From Vreelandella olivaria (GTDB taxonomy: Bacteria; Pseudomonadota; Gammaproteobacteria; Pseudomonadales; Halomonadaceae): a stretch of 64,000 nt of DNA. The first letter of the stretch is position 1, and the number at the start of each line of letters is the position of its first letter. Below the pieces are notes generated by a model. It did no database searches, had not been told where the DNA came from, and saw nothing but the letters and a program-made list of their open reading frames with translations. The translations under genes and the position numbers were made by a program. The stretch lies in NCBI GenBank assembly GCA_004295565.1, contig AP019416.1, forward strand, positions 744,001 through 808,000, given 5' to 3'. Below, in pieces: positions 58,474 to 64,000 of this stretch.

Positions 58474-59708
58474 CGCTGCTCTGGATTGCGATTGCCGTTT
58501 TACTGGTTCCCGCGCTGTGGCTGCTGGTTTCGCCGCTCAGAAAGGCGCGTGCCCTGCATGACCAGCAGCGCGATTTTGAAGCCAACGACACCTCCGCCGA
58601 GCAGAACGTAGCGATTTTCAAGCGCCGTTTGGCGTCACTGGAAGCCGCGCGAGAACGCGGAGGTATAGATGCCGCACGCTTTGAGGAAGACCGTCTCGAG
58701 CTTGAGCGCAGCCTGCTGGAAGACACCGCTTTCCGCGAGCGTCGGCCGTTAAAGCAGCCAACGCCGGCCGTATTGTCGTGCCCGTGGTCATGCTCGCAGT
58801 GGTGGCCGTTAGCGTTATTTGGTATCAGCAAAAGGGTGCCGAGGGCGACCTGGTGCTACTGGCCGTGCAGCAGGAAGTGCAGAACGACCCTGATGGCTCG
58901 CTCGTCATGTATATCGAGCGCATGGAGGAGCAGGCCGAGCGCCAGCCGGATAATCCCAATGTGTGGAGCACACTGTTTCCGCTCTACCGTGAAACCGGGC
59001 AAATGTCCGAGGCGGTGGACGCCCTGGAGCGCCTGATCGAGATCGAAGGACGCATTCCACCGTTGCTTGCACAGCTGGCGCAAATTCGTTTCTTTATGGC
59101 TGAACGCGAGCTGACCGACGAAGTGCAGGCACTGGTCGATGAGACGCTGGAACAGGATCCCCGCCAGCCCACCGTGCTGGGATTACTGGGCATTAATGCC
59201 TTCGACAACGGCGATTACCAACAGGCCATCGACCACTGGCGTCGGGCCATCGCCAATATCGAAGACCCCAATACCGTCTCTTCGCTGCGCGACGGTATTC
59301 GTGTGGCTCAGGAGCGCATGGGCATTGAACCCGAAGAGGCCGTAGCCCAGGGTAATGGTATTCGGGTACGCGTTGCGTTAGACAGCGAACTTGCTGGGCG
59401 CGTTGACGATAATGACAGCGTGTTTATTACCGCCCGCGATAGTGAGGGTGAGTTGCCGCCCCTCGCCGTGGTGCGCGCCCAGGTATCTGAGCTGCCCATG
59501 ACGGTGACGCTAGATGACAGCGCTGCTATGTCACCCCAGGCGCAGATCTCCCAGGTGCGAGAAGCGCGCTTGGTGGTGCGCGTTTTCTCCCTCCGGCCAA
59601 GCAATGCCCCAGCCTGGGGATCTGTTTGGCGACCTTGAGAGCGTCAGCGTCGGGCCTATTGATGACGCGGAGGCGGTTGAAGTGGTGATTAACCGTGTCT
59701 TTGAATAA
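58470..59708 (+). CDS. ccmI: Cytochrome c maturation protein CcmI (TPR; two compensating indels)
   Basis: Apocytochrome chaperone, about 412 residues. The N-terminal part has two membrane helices, with a charged leucine-zipper-like segment between them. The periplasmic part has TPR repeats (NVWSTLFPLYRETGQMSEAVDALERLI; the later GLLGINAFDNGDYQQAIDHW) and a C-terminal beta domain (IRVRVALDSELAGRVDDND). An A is lost near 58747 and one T is extra near 59586, so the ends share a frame. It is the final gene of ccmABCDEFGHI, stopping at TAA 59706-59708, 24 bases before smc. Confidence 0.87.
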
Positions 59709-59732
59709 TCGCAACGGGAACGCCACTTCGGT

Positions 59733-62700
59733 ATGCGCTTAACGTCGATTCGCTTAGTCGGGTTTAAATCCTTTGTGGATCCGGTCACGGTGCCTTTCGA
59801 TGGCAATATGACCGCCATCGTGGGGCCCAACGGCTGTGGTAAATCCAATATTATTGACGCCGTTCGCTGGGTAATGGGGGAATCCTCCGCCAAAACCCTG
59901 CGCGGTGAATCCATGGCTGACGTTATTTTTAACGGCTCCACCGGCCGTAAACCGATCAGCCAGGCCTCCATAGAGCTCAAGTTCGACAACCGCGATGGCG
60001 GCATGGGGGCGTTTACGCTCAGTACGCGGAAATTGCCGTTAAGCGTTTGGTCACCCGGGACGGGCAATCCAACTATTTCTTTAACGGCCAAAAGTGCCGT
60101 CGGCGCGATATCGCCGACCTGTTTATGGGCACCGGCCTGGGGCCGCGCTCCTACGCGATTATCGGCCAGGGGATGATCTCGCGGCTGATCGAAGCCCGCC
60201 CCGACGACCTGCGTTCGACCCTGGAAGAGGCCGCGGGTATCTCCAAGTACAAAGAGCGCCGCCGGGAAACCGAAAACCGCATGCGCCGCACCCAGGAGAA
60301 CCTGGAGCGTCTGGACGATATCCGCGAAGAGCTGGATAAACAGCTGGAGCGCCTCAAGCGTCAGGCCGAAGCCGCCAAGCGCTATCAAGACTTAAAGGAG
60401 CAGGAGTATCGGCTCAAGGGCGAGCTTGCGCTTTTGCGCGGGCGTGCCTTGCGGGCGGAGCAATCGCATCAAGAGAGCCGCGTCCGCGAGTTGGAAATAG
60501 CCGTTGAAAAAGATGTTTTCGGCGTGCGCCAGTGCGAAACCCGTCTGGAGCAGGCCCGTGAGCAGCACGACGAACTGTCTGAAGTGCTTGACCGCCACCA
60601 GCAGCAGTTCTATGAAACTACCACGCGTATCGCGCGTTTAGAGCAGGATCAGGCCCACCGCCGCAGCCGCGAAACCCAGCTGGCTAGCGACATCGCCACG
60701 GCGCGGCGTGAGCTGGACGAGCAGCGCCGGGTCAGCGAAGGCGATCAGCAACGCTTAGCCGCCATTGACGAACGCTTTGACGACCTGCTCCCCGAGCACG
60801 AAGCGCTGGAAGAGCAGCTCGAAAGCCTGGAACAGGCGCTAGCCGACGCAACCCCCGCGCTGGAAGCCGCTGAACAGCAGTGGGCCGATGCCGAAACCCG
60901 CTGGCGTGATGCCAGCCGTGATGCGGATCGCAGCCAGGATCAACTGCGTGACCTTGAACAGCGTATTCAGCGTTTACAGGCGGAAAATCAGCGTCGCCGT
61001 CAGCAGCGCAGCGAAGTAGCCGATCTGACAGCGCTACGCGAAGAGCATGCCGTGTGTGAGGCGCAGTTAGCCGATGCCCAGCAGCAAGCAGAAGGCTTTC
61101 AAACCCAGCGCGATCAATGGCAGCAGCGCTACAGCAATGCCAAGGCGGCCTACCAGCAGGCTACTCAGACCCGGGACAGTCAGCGCGCTGAACTCAGCCA
61201 GCGCCAGGGTGAGTTGGCCTCACTTCAAGCGTTGATCGATGCCGCCCTGGTGGATCACGATCCGGCGATCGGCACGACCCTGGAAGCGCATGGCTTGGCG
61301 GATGCCCCGCAACTGGGTGAAGTGCTGCAGGTTGAGCCCGGCTGGGAAACACTGGTGTCCTGGCTGCTGGCGCCCTGGCTTAATGCCCGCCTGGTGAACC
61401 GCCACCAACTGGCCGCTCTGCCCGAGGCCTTAGCCACGGAGTGGCGGCTAATTGATCAGACGCCGCCAGCCGCCTCAACGTCTGGCCAGCGATTAGACAG
61501 TTTGGTCAAGGGCGCTGGTGCGTTGGGTGAGTGGTTAGCAAGCATTCACTATACGCAAACGGCAGAGGAAGCAGAGGCGCAGGTAGCGCACCTGGCCCCC
61601 GGTGAAAGCGTGGTAAGCCAGGATGGTGTATGGCTGGGCCGCGGCTGGCTGAACCAGCAGGCCAACGGTGAAGGCATTGATGGGCTGCTATTAACACGCC
61701 GCCGCTACGCCGAACTGACTGCCCAGCGCGAAAGTGAAGAGGAAGCGCTGGCGCTCGCTGAAGCGCAGTGTGAAACCGCCAGTGAAGCTATTGAGTCGCT
61801 GGAGCAGGCTCGTGAGCAGCAGGCCGAGCAGGAGCGTGCCCACGCTGCCTCCCTGCAGCAGTTGGCGGTAAAGAGCGCAGCCTGGCCCAGCGCCTGGAGC
61901 ATCTGGAGAGTCGCGCCACTGAGCTTGATGAAGAGCTTGCCCAGCTACAAGAGGATGAAGCTGAGTTAGCGCTTACCCTCGACGAACAGCGCGCCCGCTG
62001 GCATGTGGCGATGGAGCAGTTAGAGAGCGCGGCGCAAGCACGGGAAGCCAGCGCCGAGCAGCGCAACCGGCAGCGTGAGGCACGTGATCAGTTAACCCAA
62101 CAGCTCGCTCCGCTCAAAGCGCAGCAGCAGGCGCTGGCGCTTGAGCGGGAACGTTTAAGTGCCGAGCGCGATAGCCTGCGCTCCCAGCAGGCGCGTTCCA
62201 GTGACTCTGAAGAGCGTCTCGCTACGTATTGCCGAGTTGGAAGAGTCGCGGGAAATGTTGCTTGAACCCGACGAACTGGCGGGAGAAGAGCTCGAAGAGC
62301 TGCTGCACCAGCGCGAGCAGCAGGAGGGGCGCTTAAATGCCACTAAACAGCAGGCACAGGGGCTGGCAGAGCAGCTACGCAATGATGAACTTGCCCGCCA
62401 ACAGCACGAGCGCAACCTGGAACAGAGCCGCGAGCAACTCCAGCAGCGGCGAATGGATGCCCAGGCGCTGGCACTCAAAGCCGCGACTCAGGACGAACAG
62501 CTGGCTGAATTAGGACATAACGTCGAAACCCTGACCGAGCAACTGCCTCAGGAAGCCACTGAGACACGTTGGCAGGAGCGTCTGGAAAGCACCACCGACA
62601 AGATTCGTCGCCTGGGGGCGATCAACCTTGCGGCTATTGAAGAGTACGACCAGCAGGCCGAACGGCGTAACTATCTGGAAGCGCAGCACGCCGAGTTGAC

Positions 62701-63223
62701 CGAAGCGCTGGAAACCCTCGAACGGGCAATTAAGCGCATTGATCAGGAGACCCGCGTACGTTTCCGGGAAACCTTTGATCAGGTGAACACTGGGCTACAA
62801 ACCCTGTTCCCGCGGGTATTCGGTGGCGGTGCCGCCTGGCTGACGCTAACCGGCGATGACCTGTTGGAAACCGGCGTGGCGATTATGGCCCGTCCGCCGG
62901 GCAAGAAAAACAGCACCATTCATCTGCTATCGGGCGGCGAGAAGGCGCTCACCGCGCTGTCGCTGGTATTCGCGATCTTTCAGCTTAACCCGGCCCCGTT
63001 CTGTATGCTCGATGAAGTGGATGCCCCCTTGGACGATGCCAACGTGGGCCGCTATGCCCGGTTAGTGAAAGAGATGTCTGAAAACGTTCAGTTTATCTAC
63101 ATCACCCACAATAAAATCGCCATGGAAGCCGCCGAGCGCCTGATGGGGGTCACCATGCAGGAGCCCGGCGTCTCGCGGTTAGTCTCGGTAGGTATTGAAG
63201 AAGCGGCAGCGTTGGTTGATTAA
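59733..63223 (+). CDS. smc: Chromosome partition protein Smc (three or more indels)
   Basis: About 1164 residues, condensin-type ATPase for chromosome organisation. The N-terminal head has Walker [11 protein letters not shown] (about residues 31-40). Two long coiled coils rich in E, Q, R and A flank a central hinge (about 510-640), and the C-terminal head carries the signature [14 protein letters not shown] and Walker [13 protein letters not shown]. Frame breaks lie near 60017 (G lost), 61880 (C lost) and 62228 (indel of uncertain type in GCTACG). Pseudomonads also have smc followed by zipA. No mukBEF or scpAB is in the window. Confidence 0.93.
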
Positions 63224-63738
63224 AGTAAGGCTGAGGAAGTGTTGTGAGTGAGCGCTGAATAATCTATTCGAGCGAAAAAGTGGGAAAGACCCATGCCAAG
63301 TGGATAATCTTTTGTTAGCTAAATGCGTAAAAAAATGTCCTAAAGCGTTCAAGTTAACTATATTACCCCTATCAATAGCGCGGGTGAGATGGTTAAACGG
63401 CGTGTAGAGGAAACGTGCACTGGCAGGTGAGTTGGTTGTCAAAACGACTTTTCTTGCTTCCAGGATTCCTTTATAAAGCTATTTATAGATGTTAGATCAA
63501 ATGATCTTGGCACTTTTGTTTGAAGTTAAGGTCGAAATTTCTCGCCTTAAAGCGTCTCAAAATTTTGCCAAGCCGTGAAAATCGCGTTAAATGCAGCAAA
63601 AATTGGCCCTTTTGGTAGTAATCGCGCTATGCTTGGTGGCAAGCACTTATTCAATAGCAGTTACAGTTATCAAATTCAGGCATGCCTTTTTAGACCCTGT
63701 GCCTTAGCAAACGGCAAGACGACCATGGAACGTTCGAC
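63224..63738. other. Intergenic region between smc and zipA
   Basis: 515 AT-rich bases without a convincing gene. It should contain the zipA promoter. I see no strong terminator after smc and no hexamer pair that stands out. A 14-base string GTCTCAAAATTTTG at 63554-63567 also occurs at 35291-35304. Confidence 0.6.
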
Positions 63739-64000
63739 ATGGAACTAAGAGAGTGGCTAATCATATTAGGGCTGGCGTTGGTATCGCTCATCGTTATTGA
63801 CGGTGCGCGAAGGCTTCAACGTCAGCGGCGTGTACCCCGTCTAGATCAGGCGGAGAAAGATCTTTCCGGCAGTTCGCTAGATGATCCCGAAGAGGCTGCT
63901 AAAGCCGCGGAGATCAATTGGGAACTTCCTAATGGCGGTGCTCGAGTTGTTAAACCCGCAGACTATAGTGGCTTAGGTAATAAACCAAAGTTAGAACGTC
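63739..64000 (+). CDS. zipA: Cell division protein ZipA, 5' part (cut by window end)
   Basis: First 87 codons. The N-terminus MELREWLIILGLALVSLIVIDG is a membrane anchor with the short periplasmic start typical of ZipA, followed by a basic cluster (RRLQRQRRVPRLD) and an acidic, proline-containing linker. ZipA tethers FtsZ to the membrane through its C-terminal domain, which lies outside the window. The place directly after smc supports the assignment, as does the early ELREWLIILG pattern. The upstream ATG at 63725 is out of frame. Confidence 0.85.
   Translation, partial: MELREWLIILGLALVSLIVIDGARRLQRQRRVPRLDQAEKDLSGSSLDDPEEAAKAAEINWELPNGGARVVKPADYSGLGNKPKLER

Overview
The window is chromosomal DNA of a gammaproteobacterium, most likely a member of the Halomonadaceae (Halomonas or Vreelandella type). 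The evidence is the gene content and order: TRAP transporters of two classes, pilM-pilNOPQ-aroK-aroB-gltB-gltD, pyrG-kdsA-eno, fdxA-mutS-pncC-recA-recX-alaS-lysC-csrA-tRNA-Ser-tRNA-Arg, oadGAB, ccmABCDEFGHI and smc-zipA. These are housekeeping blocks with Pseudomonas-like synteny. No prophage, plasmid, CRISPR or defence island is visible. The one clear mobile element is an IS1380-family insertion sequence lying between pilM and pilN.

Layout: 0.1-2.9 kb holds a three-gene TRAP transporter (dctPQM type). At 3-4.3 kb is gabT, and at 4.4-6.2 kb an EAL/GGDEF pair for cyclic-di-GMP turnover. At 6.4-9.7 kb a GntR regulator, glutaryl-CoA dehydrogenase and a CoA-transferase run leftwards, divergent from a TAXI-type TRAP transporter with a DUF1850 partner (10.0-13.6 kb). 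The bifunctional penicillin-binding protein mrcA (13.7-16.2 kb) is divergent from the type IV pilus operon and the shikimate genes (16.4-24.6 kb). Glutamate synthase (25.2-31.1 kb) is followed by pyrG, kdsA and eno (31.3-35.2 kb). An unannotated RsmZ/CsrB-type small RNA lies at 35.5-35.7 kb. Next come fdxA and mutS (minus strand), then pncC, recA, recX, alaS, lysC, csrA and three tRNAs (39-46.3 kb), dusC, the oxaloacetate decarboxylase sodium pump (47.7-51.2 kb), yigZ with an SOS-controlled LexA/UmuD-like protein, the complete cytochrome c maturation operon (52.5-59.7 kb), smc, and the start of zipA at the right edge.

How the parts work together: the RsmZ-like RNA, its upstream GacA box and csrA/rsmA form two visible pieces of a Gac/Rsm post-transcriptional circuit. 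The LexA box in front of recA and the paired boxes in front of the S24-like gene define a small SOS regulon. The TAXI transporter beside gcdH, a CoA-transferase and a GntR regulator looks like a dicarboxylate (possibly glutarate) uptake and catabolism module.

A dominant technical feature is about sixty one- or two-base indels, mostly single-base losses in short homopolymers. They break about half of the genes, including essential ones such as recA, eno, alaS, kdsA, mutS, smc and gltB. They are spread evenly and are best read as sequencing errors rather than pseudogenes. I therefore annotate each broken gene as one feature spanning its pieces and give the approximate shift points. Protein lengths quoted for such genes are after restoring the frame.
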